A stretch of DNA of 52,500 nt from Mesostigma viride. Its lineage: Eukaryota > Streptophyta > Mesostigmatophyceae > Mesostigmatales > Mesostigmataceae. Below, piece by piece: positions 21,966 to 43,600 of the stretch. The notes beneath the pieces were generated by a model. It ran no database searches. It was not told where the DNA came from and saw only the letters and a list, made by a program, of their open reading frames with translations. Position 1 is the first letter of the stretch; each line of letters starts with the position of its first letter. The translations under genes were made by a program, and so were the position numbers. The stretch is taken from assembly GCA_009746045.1 (NCBI GenBank), contig RPFO01000027.1, forward strand, positions 642,138-694,637. The letters are read 5' to 3'.

Positions 21966-22277
21966 AGCTGCGGGGAAGATGTCGAATGCTGGGCGGGGGG
22001 CGCAGGTGTGCTATTCACGAAGAGGATGCCGCCATGTCGATTCGAAAATAGCGATATCTGCTGGGCAGGCCGAGGTCGAGAACGTACGAAATCGGGGACG
22101 ATAGCTGCCGGAAATTATACCAGCATGTTCGTCGTCAAAAGACGAGTCGAATGCAACAAACCCGACTAAATTTCATGGCCTGAGTCGAAAGTTATGAGCA
22201 TTCTCGGCAGCCATAGCTCGGCATAATTTTTATCGCATGATGGCAGCCCATTTCTCCTTCACAACAATAGATATATG
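21966..22277 (-). promoter_or_regulatory. LINE 5' UTR / putative internal promoter region
   Basis: 312 bp between the ORF1 start and the right target-site duplication. LINE 5' UTRs commonly carry the promoter; no specific motif was identified. Confidence 0.4.
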
Positions 22278-22302
22278 TTGTTTATTATATGTTGACAATA
22301 GA
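22278..22302. repeat. 25-bp target-site duplication, right copy
   Basis: Identical to 17034-17058, so it sets the 5' end of the minus-strand LINE at 22277. Confidence 0.9.
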
Positions 22303-22879
22303 AGGTGTGTTATATATTTCTTCATCAAGCATGTCAAAAGTAATCTCCACTCGCTTACAACCTGAATTTTGCTTTGCTGGGTCTGCTGTGTTTGTGTCTC
22401 ACTGTGCAGGCTATCCCCTTGGTTGATCAACCAGCGGGTGCTTTTTGGTGGCAGCGGGGCCTTATACTCTTCTTGGCGTTTTTCATCCATGGCATGTCAA
22501 CCAACGCATGCATGCGGCCAGCCCCTAAACAAGAAAACACTAAGTCACCAAAGAATGGAATTCAGGGCATGGTCATGAGCAGGGTAACAGCAGCATTAAT
22601 ATTAAATGGGCATGATGTCAACAGGAAAACACTAAGTCACGTGAGGAAAGTCTTTTTATGATCCCAAACAGCCTGGACGTGGCCGTGTGCCGAATTAATT
22701 TGTGTAGTCCGCGCATTTCCGGCGCAAGTCGCCGGCCGGACCTTGTGACAGCGCCAGAATAATTATTAACATTGTATGACTTTTGTAGGTAGAAAAATGT
22801 CTGTGGAGACGCTGTGCGTCGCGCTTAAATATTTTAATATAATTTTAATGAAAAGTTTGAAATGTTTCGTAAACCTTAC

Positions 22880-22910
22880 CTAAGCTTAGCCGCTAGGCGG
22901 CTAAGCTTAG
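22880..22910. other. 14-bp perfect hairpin
   Basis: CTAAGCTTAGCCGC, loop TAG, then its exact reverse complement. Each arm itself contains the palindrome CTAAGCTTAG. It could be the core of a small foldback element. Confidence 0.85.
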
Positions 22911-23237
22911 CCAAACCACATGTGCACATCGATATAGTCTCAAAAAAAAAAAAAACATACAAGAAACAGAGAGGACGCAATAATGTACGCACTACGCACT
23001 ACGCAGGCCTGGGCAGTGGCAGTCTCAAAAAAAAAATCTGCCAAAGAGCAAACGCCCAAAGCCAACTTCCAAGACGCCCAAAGCCAAATTCCAAGACGCC
23101 CAAGCCCAAAGGCGGGCGAGTCTGGCGCGGCGCGCCTGTCCTGGAGGCCATTGGGCGCCGGAATAAGAAATCCCGTATAGAAGTCCGTCAGAGGAGGAGG
23201 TGGTCGGCTGCTAGCCTAATTCTACCGTTAAGTTGCG

Positions 23238-23295
23238 TTCCCGCGTTAAGTTGCGGCGCAAAGTTTTAGATGGCGATCGCAACTTAACGCGGGAA
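23238..23295. other. 18-bp perfect inverted repeat with 22-base loop
   Basis: TTCCCGCGTTAAGTTGCG at 23238-23255 and its exact reverse complement at 23278-23295. A further partial copy (CCGTTAAGTTGCG) sits just to the left. Read on the minus strand the outer edge is TACAGTCATTCCCGCG, which resembles pogo/Tigger-type termini with a TA target. It may be a relic MITE. Confidence 0.8.
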
Positions 23296-23354
23296 TGACT
23301 GTACACTGTACAGTTTTTGTTGTTGTTGTTTCCCACTGTTTATCAGTGTATCTA

Positions 23355-23411
23355 TACTGTACAGTACAGTACAGTACAGTACAGTACAGTACAGTACAGT
23401 ACAGTACAGTG
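23355..23411. repeat. (TACAG)n pentanucleotide array
   Basis: About 11 units, flanked on both sides by GTATCTATACTG. Confidence 0.93.
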
Positions 23412-24447
23412 TATCTATACTGGTCAGTCGCCCTTACAACATGACAGGGTTCAAAAATGTTCTCTTATTTAGAAAACTTTTATTTCAGGAAGGCCGAAGA
23501 GTGATGAAGATCCTTGATCATGATTGTGACTGTTGAGTGTTGACATGAGTGTGATTATTTCACAACAGAAAAATAATGTCAGGGAAATATTATAACCCAC
23601 GAGGCCACGACCATTTCCTACACGGCAACTTTCATGTGCCAGTGAAGCACTAATTACGAGATATCGCGTTTTCGATTGTCCTTACGAAGTTTGGCATTTG
23701 CAAAGTCCGCATATTGTTATTGTAACGCTGCGTTATTTGCTCTTCACGGTTTATGGTAGTTGTAGCTTTTCTGTGTAGGACTGCAAGAAAATGGAGACAC
23801 CTGAGCAAAGAAAAGAGCGCCTGAGGGCTTTGAGGGATATATAGTCTCAAAAAAAAATCCGTCAATCCATCCATCCATACATACATACATACATCCACCG
23901 AATTTGTCCCTAATTTGCAAGCAGAAGGGTGAGGTTCTTCCGAAAATTGGCTCCGCCGTAGAGTTTCAACGGGCAAGTTGCAAACACGCACGTTACTTGA
24001 TTATCCAATAAATATTGACCAGAGATGTAAGATTGGGGAGAAGTATCAGCCCATTCCAAACCTCTAGGGTAGTCCACGCGGCAAGCTACAAGTTCAAGAG
24101 ATGCTCGTCAGTAGGCGGAACTAGCGGCTAGCCGTGTGCCGCCAGCTGCCAAGGCCCTGCCGGCATTTTCGTTGCGGGCCATCCAAGTTTATGCGGTACG
24201 TTGGTTGTGGCGCCCTGCGCACGAGGTCGCAGAACACCACCATTGTAGAGCCCCTTCATATATCCACGTTGCAAATTTTAGACAGCCGCTGCGGGGGACG
24301 TTGACGGTTGCCATGACTAGTTGAATTCAGACCATGCATATGAATTTTTAGACCGGAGCTGTTTACCGCTGTTTGGCTGCCTTAATCCTTTGAGTTTTGG
24401 TTCATGACTGGGCTGTAACAAGCCACGATATTTAGTGGCGTCGCGAG

Positions 24448-34419
<9,972 letters not shown>

Positions 34420-35279
34420 GCAGCGCGCTGACGAGCAACATTTTGTGGATCACTTCATAACGGCGCTTGCAACAAGGTTGTTGACCGGTGCATGTAGGCA
34501 GCACCCGGTGACACCAGTGACTGACCATGACTTCATGGGTCACACCGCATGCAGGGAGCGCAGTGACTAGCCACGAGCTTTGGGACTGTCTGGTCCGTGG
34601 ACATGTAGCAGCGGGTTCATGCATGAAGGCAGCGCGTGGTGGTGTGCACACAAATTTCATTGACCGGAGCATGTACGCAGCGCGCGATGACGCCAGTCGC
34701 CAGTCTTAGAAAGTGGGTTCATGAAGGCCACGGCATGAGGGCAGCGCTGGGGGCTCGTGGGTCCCTAAACGATGGCAAGGCGGGGCTTGCAATGAGTGTC
34801 ACTGAGTGGAGTCCACGGACTGATTGGTGATGCGACAAGTTGCGAGGGGTCGCTGTGTAGTGATTGATCCATCGCTTTAGACGTGTGAACTGCGTACAAG
34901 TGGCGCATCGAATTGCAATGAGTTGTGGCTTTGCTGCATGAGGCCTCTAGAACGGTGCACTCAATTCAAATGTTTACATAGATACCTTATTGAAATGATT
35001 TATAGTGTGTCTCGCAGTTTTATCTCATTAATTCTAGCATCATGCCACGTTTCGCTACCTTGATTTAAGGAGAAATCCGGCCAGAACCGCATGTGTAAGA
35101 TTGTACGCAGGGCATGTGCAGTAGGCCATTGCTGCCATTAATTAATTCATAGTTTTTCTGCTTTGCCAGTGTGCGTTGCTGATATTTGCAACAACCATGC
35201 GCATGGTATGTACCTTATAAATGATCAAGTAATTTTGTCGAGAAAAGACAGCCACTGGAGGATTAAGTAATTATTTGAT
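34420..35279. other. 3' flank of the cupredoxin gene
   Basis: Contains two tandem decayed copies of the last exon's end (GACCG.TGCATGTA.GCAGC) and then unique AT-richer sequence. TGTAA, a polyadenylation signal in chlorophytes, occurs at about 35086, too distant to call. Confidence 0.5.
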
Positions 35280-36010
35280 TTTCATGTGGACTGCGTCACG
35301 TGGGCACAAGTCCTCAGGGGGGTGGAAATGGGATGGCATGGATGATGCTAGTTTAGTTTCAAGTTTCAGGGTTGCAGGCGCCGCCGCCCGAATCACTGTG
35401 AATGCCATACTGGGTCACATGCGGTGCCGCCACCGACTGGGGGGTCGGGTGTCCTTCATGATCATTAGTGTCTGCCACCTATCTCAAGGAGACAACCAGC
35501 GCAGGCCGGAAATCGGGAGAATCCGGACCATGGTAGCTCGAGCCTGATTTACAGATCTGTCTCCATTAGTTAATGAATTAATAGACACGTGACTCCGGAT
35601 CTGCCTCCATATTACAGACAAAGGCAGGGGGCTCCCCGGCCCTGAACCCGCCCGGCGTCTCGGCCCTAGGGTAGCACATGTCCATGCCTAGCCTATCGCG
35701 GAAAGTCCGCGGAGGGCGACCCGGCCGGCCGGGGCGCGTAGCCAGGGGCACGCCACGTGAGGACAAAACGCCCGGGCTGCGTGGGCTTGGTGCCAGCGAG
35801 TCTTTGGTGCCATGCATCCAGGAATAACCACTGAGGACTTATGCTCACGTGACGCAGTCACGTGTCTATTAATTAATTAATTAATCCAGGGATAAAGTTG
35901 TCTCACTTAATCTACCTTATCTATGCGGGCCAGGTGCCCGGCTAGGCCCAGGCGCCTGTGCCTAAGAATGTGGGAATGATATGGTAAATCAGCGTGCACG
36001 GGCGTTGAAG
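35280..36010 (-). pseudogene. decayed LINE 3' ends, minus strand
   Basis: Two minus-strand 3' segments. 35290-35530 is 3' UTR; GAATGCCATACTGGGTCAC on the minus strand corresponds to 14548-14530. 35578-36000 runs from the reverse-transcriptase tail (GTGCCTAAGAATGTGGGAA on the plus strand) through the RDRLGMDMCY region. Between them a plus-strand hairpin and (TTAA)n (35846-35884) indicates a separate insertion in the other orientation. Confidence 0.75.
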
Positions 36011-36114
36011 GTGGCGATGACCATTGGTACGAGTTGACCAAAAAGCGGGGCCGGGGTGCAGGCGGGGTACGTGGGGCCGGGCGTGGCCGGAGGAGTGCAG
36101 GGTGGTGTCTGGAT

Positions 36115-36155
36115 GGGGGTGGGGGTGGGGGTGGGGGTGGAGGGGTGGGGGTGCA
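36115..36155. repeat. (GGGGGT)n G-rich run
   Basis: Six GGGGGTGGGGGT-type repeats on the plus strand; quadruplex formation is possible. Confidence 0.8.
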
Positions 36156-36479
36156 TCATTGGCGGGTTGAGGACTCAGTATGCTTTCAATTAATCACCTT
36201 TTCTATTCTTCCTGCACGTCGAGGCGACGCCGACAGTTGTCCCCCGCGGCTCCGCTCACTATAGTAGCCCTGCACTTGCGAACCCTCTGTACTGCCAGTG
36301 ATCCTAATCACCGACACCGAGATCACCGCGATGCAGTCCTGCAGCTCCACTCCGATGTGGCCACTCGGTGGTGCATGTGAATGAGATATCCCGGCGGCTG
36401 TCATGAAGCTGGCAGCCGCACACCAAAATTTAAGACATACTGTAGGGTCATTAGGGTGTGACATTAAGACTTTGGGTCT

Positions 36480-37770
36480 GACTTTAAGACTTTCATGCAG
36501 GCAGCCCTTTTCAATGGGACCTGTCAGCAACCGCCTACTGACCTCCTGCTGCTGACGCAACCACCCCCGGCGGCATATGGCAGCACAGCTCCGCGTCATG
36601 CTGACTGTAATAATTGCTGTACAAACTCTGAATTGGGCTCACCGGCTGATCCCAACACTGCGAGGGGAGGAGTCTGCATCCGGAATGCCGCTCTGCGCAC
36701 AAGCAAGTTCTTCATACCGGCTTGATACTCAGACCGCAGTGTGCTGCAATGCCTTGGACGCCCATGTCCGTCAGCGACTTGAACCAGATGGGATCCTGTC
36801 CTGCATGGTCGCACATGATTCCGTCCTGGCCATTTTTTGTGGCAGCCGCCGGCTGGCAGCCTACATATTGATTGGAGGAGGTTCGGCTCCTGCGCCCATG
36901 GTGAGTACCCCCGGCACCTGCACCTCGTGTTTGTAGCCCTTCATCAAGGCCTTTGATTCAGTTTTCCGGCCTGGGCTATGCGGGATCTACAATTCTCGCT
37001 CTGCCGTTCCGGATCCCCACTCCACTGATTGAGTCATTCGCTGAAGCTGTATGCAGAGGGTTCCACCACCTTGAAGCGCATGTACCCCTTACAGTACCAC
37101 AACACGTTGCACGCATGCCTTTTACAGAAAGGGGCCCGGCGATCTGGATGCAAGGCTGTGTGCTAGGCGCCATATGTATTACCTGTTCATGATCGTCATT
37201 GACTACGTAATGATCCAGGCACGCAAGCGCTTTGCTAGCAATGTGGGCGAGGACCCGGGGGACGTACTCATCAAGAATGGGAAAGCGCATGCATGGTGCA
37301 TGGCAGCCGGGCCGACGAGGTCGGCTCTCTAAATTAGCGGAGATTATCTCTGCAGATGGCACCACACAAGTTTCCTGTGAAACCTGAACATGTCCAGATA
37401 TGGCTAGACTGCCGGGCGGTAGAGGCCGGCCGGGTGGTGGGCCTCGTTAAGCAAACAGACGGCGGCAATTGCGGTCGGGCTTGCAAGGCTGCCACCCAGC
37501 GGCCGCCTGTTTCCGGACTCGGTGGCTCCACCGTCCAGTACTGGGATCGGCTCAAGCTGTTGGGCAGCATCCTGCCTAACTCTGCCGAAGACAAATGTTG
37601 AGCTAGGGATTGGCCTAGCCTGGCCTGGGGCACTCTCCGTCCTAGTACGGGAACAGAGCCTGAGGCTGCTGTGGCGCAAGCTCTTCGGGCAAGCTCGAAA
37701 AGCAGCTCAGTAGTCCTCTTCAAGGTCCTCATCCTTCCTGTCCTCACTTAAGTAGTGAATAGTTACACTC
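36480..37770 (+). pseudogene. old LINE reverse-transcriptase relic
   Basis: Frame-broken but colinear with the intact LINE: SPADPNTARGGVCIRNAAL (compare SAADPGNYRGVCLQSAAL), FIKAFDSVF (motif A), YYLFMIVIDYVMIQARKRFA, then HVQIWLDC and RLKLLGSILPNSAEDK. Both the QGC and YADD motifs are damaged. It is older than the copies at 12-15 kb. Confidence 0.75.
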
Positions 37771-38384
37771 AACTGCTACTCGGCCCCCTCAATCCATCCC
37801 ACCACGCACTCGACATAGAGGATTTCTGCTCACGTGACACAGTCCGGTACGTGCTAATTAGCGCAGTCGCAATTTTAGTTTGTACCTCTGGACTCACCTT
37901 TGCAGCTAGATTCTCTGGTAACCTCTTCACAATCTGCTCCTTGTAATTGCTGCTTGAAGACGAATCAGCCGTTCTTCACCACGCTGGAACAATGTAGCCT
38001 GCATTCCACAAAATGTCTCAGGAACTTTGGGCTCCTGTGCCCAATGTTACAAATTACAGTTCTTGCAAGTTAATCCTGCAAATGATGCACGGCATGCCGA
38101 CACACACTCATTCCTTATCGCACATGACGTCTCAGTCGTTGTTGTGACGAGAAGCTGTAGCGGCCCAGACGTGCAAACAACTCATGCAACTGCCTTTGAG
38201 TATTGCTATGCGCAGCACCTGCTGATGCAGGCCGGCTTAGTACAATTATAATCGCAGCCCTCCATGCATGTCCCTTAATTTTAACAAAGCCTTTTTGAGT
38301 TGCCAACTTGAGGCCAAAAGATGCATGATGCGAAGGTAAAATGGACAAAATACAAACAGATTTCATGAACATAAAACTCATGTG
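37771..38384. other. no gene seen
   Basis: About 600 bp with one degenerate hairpin tail (GCTCACGTGACACAGTC at 37830) and short meaningless frames. Confidence 0.5.
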
Positions 38385-38895
38385 ATGGCCGCCACCCGTG
38401 GACTTTTCGTGATAGACTCGGCATGGATATGTGCTACACTAGACGTGACGGGCTCACACCCGGGCAGCCTCCTGGTTTGTCTGTAATATGGAGGCAGATG
38501 GTGCGCAAGGATAGATGGCAAGTAGTGATGAAGGAGACCACCCCCAAGCCTGTGCATGGGGGCTCCGCGTGTGACCAAGTATGGCATTCATAGCGATTCG
38601 GGCCGCGGCGCCCACACCCGTGTAACTAGGACCTAGATAGCTTATACCATCCATTCCATCCCATGTTCCCCTTCCACTGAGGACTTCTGCTCACGTGACG
38701 CAGTCACGTGTCTATTAATTAATTAATTAATCCATTCCATCCCATGTTCCCCTCCCACTGAGGACTTCTGCTCACGTGACGCAGTCACGTGTCTATTAAT
38801 TAATTAATTAATCCATTCCATCCCATGTTCCCCTCCCACTGAGGACTTATGCTCACGTGACGCAGTCTCGTGTCTATTAATTAATTAATTAATGT
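38385..38895 (+). mobile_element. three tandem LINE 3' tails
   Basis: 38385-38719 matches the last 340 bp of copy B (14360-14710) almost exactly. Two tail-only copies follow (CCATTCCATCCCATGTTCCC through hairpin and (TTAA)n). The hairpins are at 38692-38710, 38773-38791 and 38854-38872; the last has one stem mismatch. Confidence 0.85.
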
Positions 38896-40273
38896 GATGG
38901 ATGTCGTAATTCAGCATTTTATTCTATTGTACAAGACTTCCTATAGTACAGCAATGTTAAATGCAAACAGCCGATACCTTAACTTTTTGTCAAGCCGCAG
39001 TTGTGGCCTGTGACGGCTAATCCTGGCATATCCAGGTCACAGTTAAAGTTACAAGCTGCCCCAGCTGTCGACCACCGGGTGCAGCTGCCCCCTCTTGTCT
39101 CCCTCTCCTCCATTGGCCTTCTCCTGCTCTTCTGGCCTCCTCTTCAATTGGCCCTTTCCTGCCCTTCTGGCCTCCTCTTCCATTGGCCTTCTCCAGCCCT
39201 TCTGCCCTCCTCTTCGATTGGCCTTCTCCTGCCCTTCGGGCTTTCTCTTCAAGTGGCCATCTCCTGCCTTCTGACCTCCTCCTTCCCTCTTTGCCTTCCC
39301 CTTCCTCTCTTGTCTGAGCTTCCCTTCTGGTCTCCACAGGACAGGCCTCAACGATGCACAGACAGCATACAAGAGCGGTATTGTACAGACAGCAGGTAAG
39401 TGCCAGCGGGCAAGTGCCCCTGCAGACGTCTTCGACCGATAAGACAACCCTCCTTCCTGTCCTACGTGATGTATCTAGGACAGTATTTATGATATAGGAT
39501 ATACTCTGCCCATGTTGAATACCAATCACGAACAATGCCATCTGGCACCTGAGCCACTGCGTCACATCCTACGACCTTACACTCTGCCATAAGCACACCC
39601 CAGGTCATGAGATTTGCAAACGCCACATAGAGGGTGGACGTCTCCCTACTCCGTACCCAACTCCTCAGGCTTTGGAAGGTCCCCTTTCATAAGCCTAGAC
39701 GAACCACCATCCGTGCCACTTCCTTCGCCCCCGCTCCTCCCCCTAATTTGTGAGCCTAGTTGACTCACACTCAGGGCACCCATCATCGGCCCTGGGGCAC
39801 CATTGACGGACCCGCGTATGGACATATTTGCCAGTTATTGGCTTAATAACCAGGAATTGGCGCCAGCCCAGCTTGTAGTCCTCCTCGGCGCGTGGTGTAG
39901 TCCCCCTTTACCCCCCACTTGAACGCAGGCAAAATGCCATCGGTGGCACGTGGCCCCCGAGCACCGCGACTAGTAGTCATCCTCGGCTTGAGGGCACACA
40001 CATAATAGTTGTCACCCTACAGTGTACCAGCTGTTAGAATGCATTTATGTATTCGGTCCCTCCAAGCCAAAACCGCGCTACCCCACGAATGCAGCCACCC
40101 TTGGCCCCCGGACTTTATATTTCCCTTTTGCTGGCGCATGGCCAGTCTAGACTAGCAGGGAATTTCTACCCGCAAGGCCTTGCTTGGTTACCCTGTGTGG
40201 GCTGGTAACCAAGCGTGGGGCCATGGGCGACTAGAGACCCTACTAGGGTGGTTCCCAGCGTGCTAGGGAGCGG
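38896..40273. other. intergenic region between convergent genes
   Basis: Contains a minisatellite of about 37 bp (39110-39290, TTGGCC.TCTCCTGCCCTTC units) and otherwise unique sequence with no supported gene. The 3' UTR of the minus-strand gene ending at 40274 must lie at its right edge. Confidence 0.5.
39110..39290. repeat. about 37-bp minisatellite, 5 units
   Basis: Units of CTCCTCTTCNATTGGCC then TTCTCCTGCCCTTCTGG. Pyrimidine-rich on the plus strand. Confidence 0.85.
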
Positions 40274-40638
40274 TTACCAGCCTGCATGGCCTTTGGGCCC
40301 ACTGAATCCCGCTCCAGACTTGGGCGTCCCTGCGGGAGAGTCCACCGGGAGCACCTCCAAGGGCCGATGACCCGCAGGGCTGAGCAAGTTGACATTATCC
40401 TCATGCATGTTCCGCACGGCGGGGCTGTGGACAGTGACGTGGATGGGCGTATGGACGTTAGCGGTCTGGGGGTCGTACTCTGGGTACGCGGTCGTGGGCA
40501 CCGGGACACCGACGGCCATCACTCGGGCGGTATGGTGCTTCTTGTGGATCACGAGAACGGCGGCGAGGATGGCGGCGATGGCAACGGCGCCGCCGACGGC
40601 GATGGCGATGATGATGATGAGGGAGTTGCTGTCCTTGC
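40274..40638 (-). CDS. exon: transmembrane helix and cytoplasmic tail
   Basis: Acceptor GCGAGCAG, entry phase 1, stop at 40274. After KDSNS comes a 25-residue hydrophobic helix (LIIIIAIAVGGAVAIAAILA and on), then a basic stop-transfer (HKKHH) and a tail of about 80 residues rich in Pro/Thr/His with no recognised motif. It lies directly downstream, in transcript sense, of a pyrimidine tract of about 460 nt. Confidence 0.8.
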
Positions 40639-43600
40639 CTGCTCGCGTAAAGAGGGGGAGGGGGAGGAGGAGTATGAGGAGTATGAGGAGGAGTATGAGG
40701 AGGAGGAGGAGGAGGAGGAGGAGGAGGAGGAGGAGGAGGGAGGAGGGAGGAGGGAGGAGGGAGGAGGGAGGAGGGAGGAGGGAGGAGGGAGGAGGGAGGA
40801 GGGAGGAGGGAGGAGGGAGGAGGGAGGAGGGAGGAGGGAGGAGGGAGGAGGGAGGAGGGAGGGAGGAGGGAGGAGGGAGGAGGGAGGAGGGAGGAGGGAG
40901 GAGGGAGGAGGGAGGAGGGAGGAGGGAGGAGGGAGGAGGGAGGAGGGAGGAGGGAGGAGGGAGGAGGGAGGAGGAGGAGGGAGGAGGAGGAGGAGGAGGA
41001 GGAGGAGGAGGAGGAGGAGGAGGAGGAGGAGGAGGAGGAGGAGGAGGAGGAGGAGGAGGAGGAGGAGGAGGAGGAGGAGGAGGAGGAGGAGGAGGAGGAG
41101 GAGGAGGAGGAGGAAAAGGGCAAAAAAGTGCGCACACACGGGCGCGCATACACACACAAGATAAATCAGTTGAATGGGGCAGGGGAGGGCGCCGTAGGGG
41201 ATGAGTGGAGGGATCGGCCAGAAACCAGTTAGTTAGTTAGTTAGTTAGGGGATGAGTGGAGGGATCGGCAAGAAACCTGTTAGTTAGTTAGTTAGAGGAT
41301 GAGTGGAGGGGTCGGCAAGAAACCAGGAAGGCGGACAAAGACACGACGATCCTTCGAAAAGGAAGATGAGTGGAGAGAAGAACCAAACAGAAGCCTGGTG
41401 GGGAGCCGGGTGGCTGATCATGCCATCGCTCGGTACATTATGGTTGCCCCTAATTGATTCTCACAACATTCTCTTCAGTCTAAGGCGTGTAAACTCTTCC
41501 CCTAGGAGACAGGGCCAGTGAGGTATTCGGGAGAGGTATCTTGCCGTGATAGGTTTAGCACAAGGATGCTTGTAGCGTATCCTTGCAATTCCCTCATCTA
41601 CTTTAGGAACAATACACTGTCCAATGTCTGCCAATGGGGCCAGTAGTTGTACCTGGAGATGCATGTGTGGTATTGGACAGTACCTAAATGCTAATTGCAG
41701 CTCTCACAGCTGGCATGAATTATTTAAGATCACTAACTCCCAAGAAGACCAGCATTTGATTGATACAAGAAGTGGAGCCCTGCCACAATTGCAGCAGTTA
41801 CCGTGGCCTTTAGGTTTCTCAGTCCGTACGCGGAAGCAAGAAGCCTCCAGGGTGGAAGGGAGGGAAAGAAAAACAACTGTGGATCATTGCCTGCCTAGCT
41901 TGCTTAAGGAATGGTCCGCAGACACACAGGCTGACGTCATCCTAAACCAGCATGCGTCACGCACCGGGCTGATAAATGCTGAAAACGCCACTGAAAGTAG
42001 CGTTGTCAGACACCCCCAGGCTAGTACACTAACCGAACTGGTGCAAGTACACAGAGTCCCTAAAACTGACATCTACCAATCTCGCCCATCAACCCTTTGG
42101 GTCGGTCGAAGTCTCCTATCTAATAATGAATCACGAATGACTAAAAACACTCTGTCATTCAGATTCGCTAGGCAACCAGCCACCGACCCTTATAAACAAC
42201 CGGGTCCTCGAAAAAAGATTAGGCGAGTTAGGAACCCTTTACAAAATCGGATTAGTCAACCCATGTCATAGACATCTTTCACATCGCAGGCCAAGGCATG
42301 GCAGCGGTATCTTCCCCGCATACGTTAATTAAATTATACTCAGAGAAAACCGATACGGGGAACTGCCGGTAGGGAGAAGGGAGAAGGGGCTGTTTAGGAA
42401 GGAGGGGGCTGCAAACCGGAGGACGCGGTCATTTTAATTTTTTTGTGGCACGATTGTCAGCATGCTTAGAACCTGTTTAATATTAGTGTAATAATAAATT
42501 AGTGATGGTGATAATGATAAAACTTGGATGAACACCTGGCATTAAGATCACTCAGCTCCCAAGAAGACCAGCATTTGATTGAATACAATAAGTGGAGCCC
42601 TGCCACAAATGCAGCAGTTAACAGTGGCCTTAAGGTTTCTCAATCCGCACGCGGAAGCAAGAAGCCTCCAGGGTGGGAGGGAGGGGAAAGAAACAATTGC
42701 GGATCATTGCCTGCCTAGCTTGCTTAAGGCATGGCCCGCCGACACACAAGCTGACATCATCCTAAATTAATTAACACCGGCATGCGTCACACACCGGCCC
42801 GAACAGTGCTGAAAACGCCACTACAAACAGCGTGGCCACGCACCCCCAGGCTAGTGCGTTAACCGTACAGGTAGTTGTACAAGGTTCCCAAGACTGACAA
42901 CCATAAAACGCGCCCATCGACCCCTTGGGCCGGTCCGAATCCACTATACAATAATTAATCACGACTCACTAAATAACCCAAATCAGCCAAAGATTCGGTA
43001 AGCAACCAGCCGACCCTACAGGTCCCCACCTAACCTCAGCTGGTGCAACCAAACACGAATCTTTGCAAGTGAAGTCGTATAAAACCTACAATTAATTTTC
43101 TCGGACCGCTAATTAATAGCCACCGACCCTTATAAACAACCGGGTCATCCAAGGAAAATTCGGGCGAGCAGGAAACCCTTTGTACAGATCGAATTAGTCA
43201 GCCCATGTCGCAGACAGCCTTCCACATCCAGGCCAAGGCATGGCGGCCTTATCTTTCCCGCATGCGTTAATTAAACTATATTCAGAGAAAACCGATTAAG
43301 ATCACTCAGCTCCCAAGAAGACCAGCATTTGATTGAATACAATAAGTGGAGCCCTGCCACAAATGCAGCAGTTAACAGTGGCCTTAAGGTTTCTCAATCC
43401 GCACGCGGAAGCAAGAAGCCTCCACCCAATTACCCCCCCCTGGCGCCAACCCCATTGCGCCGATTAAACTCATGACCACCGTGCGCGAAAGAGCGTGTCG
43501 CAACATCTTAAATGGCGACTCAGCCCGCGCTAGGCTATATTAACCCCCGCAGGGGCCCGCTGGTTACAATGCGACACAAGCCGGTGACCACCCCAAAAGC

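Larger units (their letters stand above)
17059..22277 (-). mobile_element. nearly intact non-LTR retrotransposon (LINE)
   Basis: 5.2 kb between exact 25-bp direct repeats, transcribed on the minus strand. It has a 5' UTR of about 310 bp, ORF1 (21965 to 20758), a 74-bp gap, ORF2 (20683 to 17208), a 3' UTR of about 150 bp with a hairpin, and an A/T tail at 17059-17080. Two ORFs with an apurinic-type endonuclease and no visible RNase H fit L1/CR1-like lineages. Both ORFs are broken only by a one-base homopolymer deficit. The exact duplication and otherwise open frames suggest a recent insertion. Confidence 0.93.
22303..24447. other. 2.1 kb without a recognised gene
   Basis: Holds two perfect hairpins (22880-22910 and 23238-23295), three AGTCTC-A(n) tails (22936, 23023, 23843), (TACAG)n at about 23355-23411 and (CATC/CATA)n at 23871-23896. 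The promoter and 5' UTR of the gene starting at 24448 must lie in its right part, but no core motif is clear. Confidence 0.5.

Noticed and set aside
22988-23036. Alu or 7SL-like 3' end, hence possible human contamination
   Set aside because: Only GGCCTGGGCA and GTCTC-A(n) resemble it; spacing and flanks do not match, and other tails nearby share AGTCTC without the Alu part.
40458-41164. Long poly-Pro, poly-Ser, poly-Leu and Gly/Arg/Glu frames on both strands
   Set aside because: Artefacts of the (GGA)n/(GGAGGGA)n tract; only the transmembrane part at 40274-40638 has normal coding composition and an acceptor.
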